A program made the translations under genes and the position numbers. Positions 26,190-35,034 of a stretch of 64,000 nt of DNA are shown piece after piece. The notes under the pieces are model-generated. The model did not search any database. It saw nothing but the letters and a program-made list of their open reading frames with translations, and was not told the DNA's origin. The first letter of the stretch is position 1. Each line of letters begins with the position of its first letter. The stretch covers positions 116,120 through 180,119 of the forward strand of contig NZ_BPQJ01000013.1 of NCBI RefSeq assembly GCF_022179185.1, read 5' to 3'. This DNA is from Methylobacterium frigidaeris (lineage in GTDB: Bacteria > Pseudomonadota > Alphaproteobacteria > Rhizobiales > Beijerinckiaceae).

Positions 26190-27389
26190 TTACTCGGCGG
26201 CCACGCAGGCGGCGTCCGGTGCGGCGGCGAGGCGGCGGATCGCCGACAGGCCGTCGAGGAGACCGGGGATCGGCCGGGACGAAGGGGTCGGACGATGGGG
26301 CAGGGCGGCGAGCGCCGCGGCCATGCGGGCGGTGTCCTCGTCCTCCCCGGGCTCGATCACCCCGACGAGGCCGAGCCGGGCGGCGGCGCGGGCGCGGATC
26401 AGCTGCTCGCGCCGCGGCCGCACCCGCGGCAGGATCAGGGCCGGGCGATCGAAGGACAGGATCTCGCAGAAGGTGTTGTAGCCCCCCATCGCCACCACGC
26501 CGGCGGCCCGGCGCATCAGTCGCTCCAGCCGCGCGTCGAAATCGAGGGAGGCGAGCCGCGGATGGGCGGCGATGCGGGCGCGGAAACGCTCCTGCTCGAC
26601 GGCCGGGAAGAACGGGCCGAACACCACCAGCGCCCGGTGCTCCAGGCCTTGCGCCTCGTAGGCGCGCACCACCGCCTCGACGAGCTCGACCCCGTCGCCG
26701 CCGCCGCCCGGGGTGACGAGGAGGAACGGCTCCTCGGCTGCCTCGTCGGGAGCCTCCGCCCCGGGCGCCTCGCGGCGGAGATAGCCGGTATAGGTCAGGC
26801 GGCCGGCGATGCCGGTGGGCAGTGCCAGCCCGTCGAGGGGGGCATAGATCTCCTCCAGGCCGTAGACCCAGAGCGAATCGTAGAGCGGCAGCACCGCGAG
26901 CGCGCCCTTGCGCTCCCATTCGGGCGCGAGCAACGCCGGATCGTCGAGGACGTCGCGCAGGCCGAGGACCAGCCGGCAGCCCCTTGCCTTGAGACGGTGG
27001 AGCGTCGGCAGCACCTCGCCGTGGAAGCCCGCCGGCTCCTTGTCGACGAGGAAGAGGTCGGGGTCGAAGCGCTCGGCGACGTGGCGGATCAGGGCGGCGC
27101 GGGTCGCCACCACCTCGCCGAGGCCGTGGCCGGGACCGAGGCTCTGGTACTCGCCGCTGGCGAGCTTGGTCACACCCGGCAGGCGCCGGCAGCTCACCCC
27201 GGGGGCGAAGCGGAAGGCGTGGCTCACCGGAGAGCCGGACAGAATCACCACCCGCCGCTCCGGCGCCTCCGCCACCAGGGCATGCGCGATCGCCCGCGCC
27301 CGGCGCAGGTGGCCGAGCCCGAACGTGTCGTGCGAGTAGATCAGCACCCGCTGCGGAGAGCCGCCGGGCACGGGGGACGCGAAGCTCAT
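26190..27389 (-). CDS. Predicted glycosyltransferase, COG4671/MurG-like
   Basis: A 399-residue GT-B protein, first gene of the four-gene glycan block. The N terminus RVLIYSHDTFGLGHLRRARAIAHAL matches the predicted-transferase family COG4671. Other family features are DLFLVDKEPAGFHGE, LVLGLRDVLDDP, LTYTGYLRRE, the glycine loop LLVTPGGGGDG, and the donor site VVAMGGYNTFCEILSFDRPALILPRVRPRREQLIRA. No membrane helix is seen. COG4671 members are mostly uncharacterised, so the sugar is unknown. The 311-base gap upstream probably holds the block promoter. Confidence 0.83.
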   Translation of the reverse strand: MSFASPVPGGSPQRVLIYSHDTFGLGHLRRARAIAHALVAEAPERRVVILSGSPVSHAFRFAPGVSCRRLPGVTKLASGEYQSLGPGHGLGEVVATRAALIRHVAERFDPDLFLVDKEPAGFHGEVLPTLHRLKARGCRLVLGLRDVLDDPALLAPEWERKGALAVLPLYDSLWVYGLEEIYAPLDGLALPTGIAGRLTYTGYLRREAPGAEAPDEAAEEPFLLVTPGGGGDGVELVEAVVRAYEAQGLEHRALVVFGPFFPAVEQERFRARIAAHPRLASLDFDARLERLMRRAAGVVAMGGYNTFCEILSFDRPALILPRVRPRREQLIRARAAARLGLVGVIEPGEDEDTARMAAALAALPHRPTPSSRPIPGLLDGLSAIRRLAAAPDAACVAAE

Positions 27390-27700
27390 CCCGTGGACAC
27401 TTCGATCCGGGCGGCCATTCCGGCCCGGGAAAACAGGGAGGCCCGTGCGGACACGGCGGGCCGGGTGCGGCTCAACGGTATCGGCATCGGGTTGCGGACC
27501 TCCCGGGCGCGGGAGGCCAGACTAGCGCATCCGCCCCCGGCCCGGCTACCCGGGCTCCGGCAGTTATGGCCAGGCTTGTGGCGGTGCAGCACCGTCGGCC
27601 GGGTTGGCGGCGCATTTGCAAGGGGCGCCGCGGCGCGGAGCGGCCTCGTCGCCCCCCGTCAGACGACCCGGACACCCAAGCAGCGCCGTGAGAGTACCAG
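27390..27700. other. Divergent intergenic region, glycan block and cyanuric acid hydrolase
   Basis: This 311-base gap separates two divergent genes. It contains one small hairpin (CCTCCCGGGCGCGGGAGG near 27508-27525) and no convincing coding sequence. Promoters for both directions should lie here, but I could not identify clear -35/-10 boxes. Confidence 0.4.
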
Positions 27701-28804
27701 ATGCCCGAATGCCTCGTCTTCCGCGTGCCGACCCGGCACCCCGCCGACGTCTCGGGGCTCGACGCCCTGATCGAGTCCGGCGCCGTCGCTCCGCAGGAGA
27801 TCGTCGCGGTGTTCGGCAAGACCGAGGGCAACGGTTGCGTCAACGACTTCACCCGACCGCTCGCCGTGATGGCGTTGGAAGCGATGCTCGGCGCCCGCCT
27901 CGGCCTCTCGCCGGCGGCCGTCGGCGCCCGGGTCGCCCTGGTGATGTCCGGCGGCACCGAGGGCGGGCTCTCGCCCCACCTCCTCATTCTCGCCCGGCGC
28001 GAGGGACCGGCCGGGCCGGGCCGGGCGCTCGCGGTCGGCACCGCCTTCACGGACGATTTTCGTCCCGAGGAGATCGGCCGCATGGCGCAGGTGCGCGCCA
28101 CCGCCGCTGCCGTGCGGCGCGCCATGGCGGCGGCAGGGCTGGAGGTCGTCGATGACGTGCACTTCGTGCAGGTGAAGTGTCCGCTCCTGACCAGCGCCCG
28201 CATCCAGGAGGCGGCCTCCCGCGGCGAGAGCGTGGCGACCCACGATACCTACGCCTCGATGGGCCTCTCCCGCGGCGCCTCGGCGCTGGGGATCGGGCTG
28301 GCGCTCGGCGAGATCCCGGATTCAGCCCTCGCCGACGACGTGATCGGCACCCGCACCGACCTCTATTCCGGCCGCGCCAGCGCCTCGGCGGGGATCGAGT
28401 TGATGCGCAACGAGGTCATCGTGCTCGGCAACGCGCCGGGCTGGAGCGGGTCCTTGCGCATCGCCCACCAGGTCATGCGCGACGGCATCGACTTGTCGGC
28501 GATCCAGGGCGCGCTCCAGGATCTCGGCCTGCCGGCCTCCGGTCAGCTCCCGCCGGAGGCGGCCGCCCGCGTCGTCGCCCTGCTCGCCAAGGCCGAGCCG
28601 ACGAGTAACGGCCTGATCCGCGGGCAGCGCCACATCATGAACGACGACAGCGACATCAACGCCACCCGCCACGCCCGGGCGTTGGTCGGCGGCGTGGCCG
28701 CGGCGGCGATCGGGCGGACGGACCTGTTCGTGTCGGGCGGGGCCGAGCACCAGGGGCCGGACGGGGGCGGACCGGTGGCGGTGATCGCGACGATAGAGGG
28801 GTAA
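27701..28804 (+). CDS. Ring-opening amidohydrolase, cyanuric acid hydrolase/barbiturase family
   Basis: A 367-residue enzyme of the small AtzD/barbiturase family, which hydrolyses cyanuric acid (to carboxybiuret) or barbituric acid. The three internal repeats are visible. Each has a nucleophile-type serine: Ser83 in SGGTEGG, Ser227/229 in GRASASAGIE and Ser345 in SGGAEHQGPDGG. The paired lysine motif GKTEGNGCVND (Lys40) and RGQRHIMNDDSDINATRHARALVGG further fix the family. No biuret or allophanate hydrolase that would complete triazine breakdown is identifiable nearby. An amidase 2 kb away is of a general type. I cannot decide between cyanuric and barbituric acid from the sequence. Confidence 0.88.
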   Translation: MPECLVFRVPTRHPADVSGLDALIESGAVAPQEIVAVFGKTEGNGCVNDFTRPLAVMALEAMLGARLGLSPAAVGARVALVMSGGTEGGLSPHLLILARREGPAGPGRALAVGTAFTDDFRPEEIGRMAQVRATAAAVRRAMAAAGLEVVDDVHFVQVKCPLLTSARIQEAASRGESVATHDTYASMGLSRGASALGIGLALGEIPDSALADDVIGTRTDLYSGRASASAGIELMRNEVIVLGNAPGWSGSLRIAHQVMRDGIDLSAIQGALQDLGLPASGQLPPEAAARVVALLAKAEPTSNGLIRGQRHIMNDDSDINATRHARALVGGVAAAAIGRTDLFVSGGAEHQGPDGGGPVAVIATIEG

Positions 28805-28806
28805 GT

Positions 28807-29244
28807 GAACCGCGCGGCGCGCCGCCTTTCGAGAAGTCTTCGTGGTTTCCCGGCGACCGCCGCGCCGCGTTCCAAGGCTGCCGCCGCCTCCTGAACGGCG
28901 CGGCCCGGAGCGAGCATGCCGATCGTTCCCCGACGACCTATCTCGATCGCCTGTGCGAGGCGCGCGACGACAGCGGCCTTGTCTGGATTTTCGCGATTCT
29001 CGAAGGCTCACGTCACTTCGCGAGCGATGACCCGAGATACGGACTGCCGGACGCCGCCTTCGAGATCGTCGAGCGCCTCGTTTGGTTCGCTCAAGGTATC
29101 CGGTCGGGAGCCTGGACCTACTTCGCGTCCACACTGATCGATGCCGACAACCATCGAAGGCTCGTCATCTGCCTCGTGCCGACCGATCGTCTGCGCGTCG
29201 TGGCTCAGCCCGGCGGGATCACATCGATCTGGATCCCACTGTAA
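28807..29244 (+). pseudogene. Start-less open frame, possible gene remnant
   Basis: An open plus-strand frame of 146 codons follows the hydrolase gene. It contains protein-like segments: WIFAILEGSRHFASDDPRYG, LPDAAFEIVERLVWFAQGIR and WTYFASTLIDADNHRRLVIC. It ends at a TAA in 29242-29244, overlapping the cytochrome gene on the other strand. No ATG, GTG or TTG occurs in frame between the hydrolase stop and this text. Base composition is lower in GC than the neighbours. I do not recognise a family. It may be a decayed gene, or a gene whose start was lost by a frameshift. Confidence 0.35.
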
Positions 29245-29522
29245 TACGCCGCCAGGTTCGCGATATCGGCATCCGACAGATCCTGGGCCGCCACCGACAT
29301 CACCTCGTTCTTCCGGGTCCCGTTGCGGAACTCGGTGAGCGCCTTGACGAGGTAGGGTTCGACCTGGCCGGCGAGGTTCGGCGCGTCGGGCAGCTTCGAG
29401 AGGCCGTCGAGGCCGTGGCAGGCCTGGCAGCCCACCGCCTTGGCCCGGCCGGCCTTGGCGTCGCCGGCGGCGGCCGGCACCGTCGCGGCAAGCAGCAGCA
29501 GGAGGGAGAGGGCGCGGGTCAT
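29205..29522 (-). CDS. Class I cytochrome c, periplasmic
   Basis: A 105-residue c-type cytochrome. The leader (LSLLLLLAATVPAAAG) would be cleaved near residue 20. The haem attachment site is CQACH (Cys32, Cys35, His36), and the probable distal ligand is Met75 in NEVMSVA. The sequence resembles the small electron-transfer subunits that accept electrons from periplasmic dehydrogenases. It lies 55 bases downstream of the sorbosone-dehydrogenase-like gene on the same strand, so it is the likely electron acceptor of that enzyme. Confidence 0.88.
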   Translation of the reverse strand: MTRALSLLLLLAATVPAAAGDAKAGRAKAVGCQACHGLDGLSKLPDAPNLAGQVEPYLVKALTEFRNGTRKNEVMSVAAQDLSDADIANLAAYYSGIQIDVIPPG

Positions 29523-29540
29523 GAACGTCTCCTGAGAGAG

Positions 29541-29568
29541 GAGGGGGCGGCCCTTGGGCCGCCCCCTC
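29541..29568 (-). terminator. Intercistronic hairpin between dehydrogenase and cytochrome genes
   Basis: A perfect 12-bp stem (GAGGGGGCGGCC / GGCCGCCCCCTC) sits nine bases past the dehydrogenase stop and just before the cytochrome gene. It lacks a clear T run. It may reduce downstream expression or stabilise the upstream message. Confidence 0.55.
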
Positions 29569-29577
29569 CGAAACAGC

Positions 29578-30852
29578 CTACTTCTCGTAGGAGATGCGGT
29601 AGATCGCGCCGGCCGTGTCGTCGGAGACCAGCAGCGAGCCGTCGGGCAGGGTCGCGACGTCGACCGGGCGGCCGAGATACTCGCCGCCCTCGGTCAGCCA
29701 GCCCTCGGCGAAGGGCTCGGGCTTGCCGGCGGTACCGTCCTTGTTGACCGGCACGAACATCACCCGGGCGCCGATAGGCGTCGTGCGGTTCCAGGAGCCG
29801 TGCTCGGCGGTGAAGATGCCGCCGCGGTACTTCTCGGGGAACGACTTGCCCTTGTAGACGATCATGCCGAGATCGGCGGCGTGGGGCGGCAGCTCCGCCT
29901 TCGGCGCCACCACGTCGGCCGGGATCTTGTCGTCCTTGTACTCGACCGTGCGGACGCCGCCGCCGCCGTACCACGGGAAGCCGAAATTCTGGCCCGGCTT
30001 GGTGATCTGGTTCAGCTCGCCCGGCGGCTGGTCGTCGCCCATGCCATCGACCTGGTTGTCGGTGAACCACAGGGTCTTGTCGGGGGCGAAGTCCATGCCG
30101 ACCGAGTTGCGGATGCCGGTGGCGTAGACCTCGCGGTTCTTGCCGTCGGCGTCCATGCGGATGATGCCGCCGATGCCGGTCTTGGCGTAGAGGTCGGCCT
30201 TGTCCTTCGGCGGCACGTTGTAGGGCTGGCCGAGCGAGACGTAGAGCTTGCCGTCCGGGCCGATGCGGCAGATCCGGGCGGTGTGGTTGTAGCTCTCCTC
30301 GGCCGGCGGGATCAGCTCGCCCTGCTTGACCACGACGACCGCCGGACCGTCCGTCCCCTCGTAGAAGAACTCGGCCGCCGGGAAGGCCAGCACCCGGTTC
30401 TGCTCCACCACCGTCAGCACGCCGTCGCGAGAGAAGCAGACGCCGTTCGGGATCTTGAAGTCAATGCCGGGCGCGTAGACCTTCACCTCGTCGGCGACCC
30501 GGTCCTTGTCGCGGTCGGTCACCGTATACATCTTGGACTTGCGGGTGCCGACGAAGACCACACCGGCATTCGGGCCGACCGCCATGGCCCGGGCATCCGG
30601 TACCACGGCGTAGAGCTCGATCTTGAAGCCGTCCGGGACCTTGATCTTCTGCAGGGTGCGGTTGATCGCGTCGGCGCGCCGGCCGGTCTGCGGGATCGGC
30701 GCCGGCTCGGCGACGCCGGTCTGCTTGAAGCTGCCGAGCTTCTCCAGGTTGTCGACCTTGGCCTTGGTGTCGCCGGCCGTGGTGTCCTGCGCGAGCGCGG
30801 CGCCCGCGAAGGATACGCTCGCGGCGAGAGCCGCCATCAGGAAGGGCTTCAT
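29578..30852 (-). CDS. PQQ-type sugar/sorbosone dehydrogenase-like beta-propeller protein
   Basis: A 424-residue periplasmic protein with a leader ending FAGAALAQ (about residue 22). Repeated propeller blades carry motifs such as VVFVGTRKSKMYTVTDRD, YVSLGQPYNVPPKDKADLYA, IIRMDADGKNREVYATGIRNSVGMDF and DLGMIVYKGKSFPEKYRGGIFTAEHGSWNRT. These match the L-sorbosone dehydrogenase / soluble glucose dehydrogenase group, which oxidise sugars with PQQ. The start at 30852 has GGAG six bases upstream. Electrons would pass to the adjacent cytochrome c. Substrate is not predictable. Confidence 0.87.
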   Translation of the reverse strand: MKPFLMAALAASVSFAGAALAQDTTAGDTKAKVDNLEKLGSFKQTGVAEPAPIPQTGRRADAINRTLQKIKVPDGFKIELYAVVPDARAMAVGPNAGVVFVGTRKSKMYTVTDRDKDRVADEVKVYAPGIDFKIPNGVCFSRDGVLTVVEQNRVLAFPAAEFFYEGTDGPAVVVVKQGELIPPAEESYNHTARICRIGPDGKLYVSLGQPYNVPPKDKADLYAKTGIGGIIRMDADGKNREVYATGIRNSVGMDFAPDKTLWFTDNQVDGMGDDQPPGELNQITKPGQNFGFPWYGGGGVRTVEYKDDKIPADVVAPKAELPPHAADLGMIVYKGKSFPEKYRGGIFTAEHGSWNRTTPIGARVMFVPVNKDGTAGKPEPFAEGWLTEGGEYLGRPVDVATLPDGSLLVSDDTAGAIYRISYEK

Positions 30853-30974
30853 CGGGATCTCCTCCGGTGTCGACCGTTTGCGGCGTGGCCGAGCTTGTTG
30901 CCCGCCATGTATGGCTGCGACCTCGCCGGGCAGCAAGCGCAGCAGAAAGCCTATCCCGTCCGCGCCACCGCGGT

Positions 30975-32438
30975 TCAGGCGCGCAGGGCTGGCGACCGGT
31001 CCCGCAGGATCGGCGGCTGGGTGCGGTCGAAGCCCGTCGCCGCCTCGTAGGCCGCCGCGATGGCGAGGAGGTCGGCCTCGCCGTGGTTCGGGGCGATGAG
31101 CTGAATCCCCATCGGCAGCCCGCCCGGGTTGAGGCCGACCGGCAGGCTGATCACCGGGCAACCCGACATCGTCCCCGGCACCACCACCTCCATCCAGCGG
31201 TGATAGGTGTCCATCGCGCGGCCATTGATGCTGCGCGGCCAGGTCTCGCGCGCATCGAACGGGAAGACCTGCGCGGCGGGCAGGGCCAGGACGTCGAAGC
31301 GCTCGAACAGCCCGCGCACGCAGTGGTACCAGGCGGTGCGGGTGACGCTGGCGGCGTGCACCTCGAAGGCCGAGAGCTTCTGGCCCTGCTCGACCTCCCA
31401 GACGGCCTCCGGCTTCATCAGGGCTCGCTTCTCCGGGTCGCGCCAATGGACCGCGAGGTTGGCACCGGTGATCCACTGGCGCAGAACCATCCAGGCGCGC
31501 CAGATCGCCTCCGGATCGAAGGCGGGCAGGACCGGCTCGACCGCGGCACCGTGAGCGGAGAACACCGCGAGGCCGGCTTCGCAGAGGTCGAGCACGCCGG
31601 GCTCGAACGGGAGATGGCCGCCGAAATCGCCGATCCAGCCGATGCGCAGCCCCCTCAGCTCCCGCGGCCGGGCCAAGGCGAAACCCGCCGGGTCCTGACG
31701 GATCGCGTTCGGGATGCGGGGATCGTCGCCGGCCTGGACGGAGAGCAGCAGGCCGAGATCGGCGGTGCTGCGCGCCATCGGACCATTGACGCCGAGCTGG
31801 GGCAGGAAGACCTCGTCGGTGTGGCCCGGCACCCGGCCGGCGGCGGGGCGCAGGCCCAGCACGTTGTTCCAGGCGGCGGGGTTGCGCAGCGAGCCGCCGT
31901 GGTCGCTGCCATCGGCGAGCGGCACCATGCGCAAAGCCAGGGCCACCGCAGCCCCGCCGCTCGAGCCGCCGCCGGCCTTCGCCGGATCGTAGGCGTTGCG
32001 CGTCACGCCGAAGACCGGGTTAGTGCTGTGCGAGCCGAGGCCGAATTCCGGCACGTTGGTCTTGCCGATCAGGATCGCGCCCGCCGCCTTGAGGCGGGCG
32101 ACGTGGAGCGCGTCGGTCTCCGGCACGGTGTCGCGGAACAGGGGCGAGCCTTGCGTCGTGCGGATCCCGGCGGTGGCCGAGAGGTCCTTCACCGCGTGCG
32201 GCAGGCCGTGGAGCGGCCCGCGCGGGCCGTTCGCCGCCAAGTCCCGGTCGGCGGCCTCGGCCTCGGCGAGGAGACGATCGGGGTCGCGCAGCGAGACGAT
32301 CGCGTTCACCGCCGGGTTGTGGCGGGCGATCTGGTCGAGATGGGCCTGCATCGCCTCCCGGGCCGAGACGGCCCGGTCGCGGATCGCCCGCGCGAGGTCG
32401 GTGGCACGCATCGTCACGAGATCGGAAGAAGGGGGCAT
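30975..32438 (-). CDS. Amidase-signature family amidase
   Basis: A 487-residue hydrolase of the amidase-signature family. The catalytic triad is in place: Lys84 in HAVKDLS, the cis-serine Ser159 in GGGSSGGAAVALA, and the nucleophile Ser183 in DGSDHGGSLRNPA. The C-terminal part (VVPGTMSGCPVISLPVGLNPGGLPMGIQLI) is also typical. Substrate specificity differs widely within this family and cannot be assigned. A role in biuret or allophanate degradation is conceivable given the ring-opening amidohydrolase 2 kb away, but the two genes are on opposite strands and no sequence signature supports it. It lies downstream of the PBP1A gene. Confidence 0.87.
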   Translation of the reverse strand: MPPSSDLVTMRATDLARAIRDRAVSAREAMQAHLDQIARHNPAVNAIVSLRDPDRLLAEAEAADRDLAANGPRGPLHGLPHAVKDLSATAGIRTTQGSPLFRDTVPETDALHVARLKAAGAILIGKTNVPEFGLGSHSTNPVFGVTRNAYDPAKAGGGSSGGAAVALALRMVPLADGSDHGGSLRNPAAWNNVLGLRPAAGRVPGHTDEVFLPQLGVNGPMARSTADLGLLLSVQAGDDPRIPNAIRQDPAGFALARPRELRGLRIGWIGDFGGHLPFEPGVLDLCEAGLAVFSAHGAAVEPVLPAFDPEAIWRAWMVLRQWITGANLAVHWRDPEKRALMKPEAVWEVEQGQKLSAFEVHAASVTRTAWYHCVRGLFERFDVLALPAAQVFPFDARETWPRSINGRAMDTYHRWMEVVVPGTMSGCPVISLPVGLNPGGLPMGIQLIAPNHGEADLLAIAAAYEAATGFDRTQPPILRDRSPALRA

Positions 32439-32634
32439 CGGGTCGTCCTGGAGCGGCGTTGCGCCAGCGGAGCACGGGGGAGGGGGCTCGGCAAGCGCCG
32501 CAGAGGCGGGTCTTCCGCCGCCTCGTGCATGCGTCCCGGTCGGCGCGGCCCCGTGCCACGGCGGCGATCACCGCCGCGCCGTCGCGTCACGACGGCCCGG
32601 GCCAGCCGGATGGCGACGGCGCGAGGCCGCCGCC

Positions 32635-34809
32635 TCAGTCGAGCCCGAACAGCCGCTCCAGGAAGTTCTTGTCCTCCCGGCTCGGCCCGCCGCGCTGCGG
32701 CGCCGGCGGGCGCGCCGGGGGCTGCCCACCGCCGACGAGGGTGTCGATCAGGCCACCGAGCGTCTGCGGCTCGGCCGGGCCCGCCGCCGCGACGGCGGTG
32801 CCGCTGCTGCGGCGCCAGCGGGCGGCGCCGGGCAGCGGCACCGGCTTGTCGCCACGCAGGGCCGCGGTCATGACGCGGTTCCAGATCTCGACCGGCAGGT
32901 TGCCGCCCGAGACCTTCTTCGTCGGCTCGCCGTCGTCGTTGCCGAGCCAGACGCCGGTGACGAGCGTGCCGGAGAAGCCGACCACCCAGGCATCGCGAAA
33001 ATCCTGGCTGGTACCGGTCTTGCCGGCGAGGTCCCAGCCCGGGATGTCGCCCTTCTTCGCCGTGCCGCTGACGAAGACCTCGTGCATCATGGCGTTCATC
33101 ATGCCGACCGCGTTGGGGTCGATCACCCGGCCGAGGCCGCTCGGGGCGCGCTTGTAGATGCTGCGGCCGTCGACGGTCTTCACGCTGGCGATCACGTAGG
33201 GAATCACCCCCATTCCGCCATTGGCGAAGGCCGCGTAGGCGCCGACCAGCTCGAGCGGCGTGACCTCGGAGGTGCCGAGCGCGATCGAGGCGTTGGCCTG
33301 GAGCGGGGAGGTGATGCCGAGGCGCTGCGCCGTCTGCACCACCGCCTTCGGGCCGACCTCCTGGCCGAGCCGCACCGCCACGGTGTTGAGCGAGTGGGCG
33401 AGGGCGTCGCGCAGGGTCACCGGCCCGCTGTAGTTGCGCGAGTAGTTCTCCGGATTCCAGCCCTTGATGGCGATCGGCGCGTCCTCCCGCACCGTGTCGG
33501 GGGTCAGGCCGCGCTCGACCGCCGCGAGGTAGACGAAGGGCTTGAAGGCCGAGCCGGGCTGGCGCTTGGCGGTGGTGGCGCGGTTGAACTGGCTCTGGGC
33601 GTAGTCGCGCCCGCCGATCAGCGCCCGGATCGCCCCGTCGGGGCGCATCGACACGACGGCGCCCTGGCCGACATTGTAGCGCCCGCCTTTCTGGTTCAGC
33701 TCGTCGACCAGCGCCCGCTCGGCCACCGCCTGGATCGCCGGATCGACGGTGGTCTGCACCGCGACGTCGGTCTCGATCTTGCCGACGTAGTCGTCGAGCA
33801 CGTCCATCACGAGGTCGGCGACGTAGTTGGCCGAGCCGCCGCCCTTCGCCCGGGCTGGCTTGGCCGGCTGAGCGAGCGCCGCCTGCACCTCGGCGGGCTT
33901 GGCGAAGCCCAGCTCCTGCATCGCCGCCAGCACCTGGGCGGCCCGGGCCTGGGCAGCGGCCAGGTTGCGGTTGGGCGCGAGCCGCGACGGCGCCTGGACG
34001 AGGCCGCCGAGCATCGCGGCCTCCGCCAGCGTCACGTCCTTGGCCGGCTTGGCGAAGTAGCGCTGCGCCGCCGCCTCGACGCCGTAGGCGCCGGCACCGA
34101 AATAGACCCGGTTGAGATAGAGTTCGAGGATCTCGTCCTTGGTGTATTTGTGCTCGAGCCAGAGCGCCAGGATCGCCTCCTGGATCTTGCGCGAGGCGGT
34201 GCGCTCCTGGGTCAGGAAGAGGTTCTTGGCGAGCTGCTGGGTCAGGGTCGAGCCGCCCTGCGCCACGCCGCGGCGGGTCAGGTTCTGGCCGATGGCGCGG
34301 GCGATGCCGATCGGGTCGATGCCCAGATGGCCGTAGAAGCGCCGGTCCTCGATCGCCACGAAGGCGCGGGGCAGGTAGGGCGGCAATTCGCGGATGCTCA
34401 CCGTGCGGCCGCCGGTCTCGCCACGGTTGGCGAGCAGCGAGCCGTCGGCGGCCAGGATCGCGATGTTGGGCGGGCGCTTCGGGACCGCGAGCTGGTCGAT
34501 CGGCGGCAGCTGCGAGGCGTGGTAGGCGACGATGCCGGCGACCGCCACCAGGCCCCAGAGGCCGAGGATCATGGTGCCGTAGACGAGGGTTCCGAGGAAG
34601 GAGCGCCGCCGGCGCCGCGGCGCCTGGGCGGCCGCACGGCTGGCCCGCTTCGGAGCGGCCTTGGCCCCGCCCTTGGATGTTCCTTTGGCCACGCCGCCTC
34701 CCGCCCGGTCGCCGCGCGAGAGGCGCAGGTCGAGCGCCGCCGGGTCCGCGGGCCCGTCCGCCTCGAAGCGCGGCTCGACCCGACCCTTGCGCTCGCGTCC
34801 CTTCGCCAT
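32635..34809 (-). CDS. Class A penicillin-binding protein (PBP1A family)
   Basis: A 724-residue bifunctional cell-wall synthase. A basic cytoplasmic N terminus precedes one membrane helix (GTMILGLWGLVAVAGIVAYH). The GT51 transglycosylase domain shows AIEDRRFYGHLGID with the catalytic Glu, GGSTLTQQLAKN, and KDEILELYLNRVYFGAGAYG. The transpeptidase domain has the SxxK nucleophile in GSAFKPFVYLAA, SLN in AHSLNTVAV and KTGTS. I chose ATG 34809; earlier in-frame ATGs exist at 34839 and 34878. The C-terminal tail is Pro/Gly-rich. It polymerises and cross-links peptidoglycan at the inner membrane. Confidence 0.92.
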   Translation of the reverse strand: MAKGRERKGRVEPRFEADGPADPAALDLRLSRGDRAGGGVAKGTSKGGAKAAPKRASRAAAQAPRRRRRSFLGTLVYGTMILGLWGLVAVAGIVAYHASQLPPIDQLAVPKRPPNIAILAADGSLLANRGETGGRTVSIRELPPYLPRAFVAIEDRRFYGHLGIDPIGIARAIGQNLTRRGVAQGGSTLTQQLAKNLFLTQERTASRKIQEAILALWLEHKYTKDEILELYLNRVYFGAGAYGVEAAAQRYFAKPAKDVTLAEAAMLGGLVQAPSRLAPNRNLAAAQARAAQVLAAMQELGFAKPAEVQAALAQPAKPARAKGGGSANYVADLVMDVLDDYVGKIETDVAVQTTVDPAIQAVAERALVDELNQKGGRYNVGQGAVVSMRPDGAIRALIGGRDYAQSQFNRATTAKRQPGSAFKPFVYLAAVERGLTPDTVREDAPIAIKGWNPENYSRNYSGPVTLRDALAHSLNTVAVRLGQEVGPKAVVQTAQRLGITSPLQANASIALGTSEVTPLELVGAYAAFANGGMGVIPYVIASVKTVDGRSIYKRAPSGLGRVIDPNAVGMMNAMMHEVFVSGTAKKGDIPGWDLAGKTGTSQDFRDAWVVGFSGTLVTGVWLGNDDGEPTKKVSGGNLPVEIWNRVMTAALRGDKPVPLPGAARWRRSSGTAVAAAGPAEPQTLGGLIDTLVGGGQPPARPPAPQRGGPSREDKNFLERLFGLD

Positions 34810-35034
34810 CCTGCCGAGTTCCCCTTCGCCCCCGGACATGCCGGCCTGCGCGGGGCGATGCCGGCCCGCACGGGGCACTCAAGAGACGCTAAATGAGGCG
34901 GGTTTAAGGGCCGTTAACCGAAATTTTGTCGAAGGATCCTCGTGACTTAGCACTGTGGCCGCGGGGCTGCGGCACACCGTGCCGGGAACGCCCCCCACCC
35001 GCGGACGTTGCGGAGGCTCTGACAAGGAGCCGAC

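Noticed and set aside
30975..32438. Assignment of the amidase as a biuret or allophanate hydrolase completing cyanuric acid breakdown
   Set aside because: Only generic amidase-signature motifs are seen, the gene is on the opposite strand from the ring-opening enzyme, and two unrelated genes lie between them.
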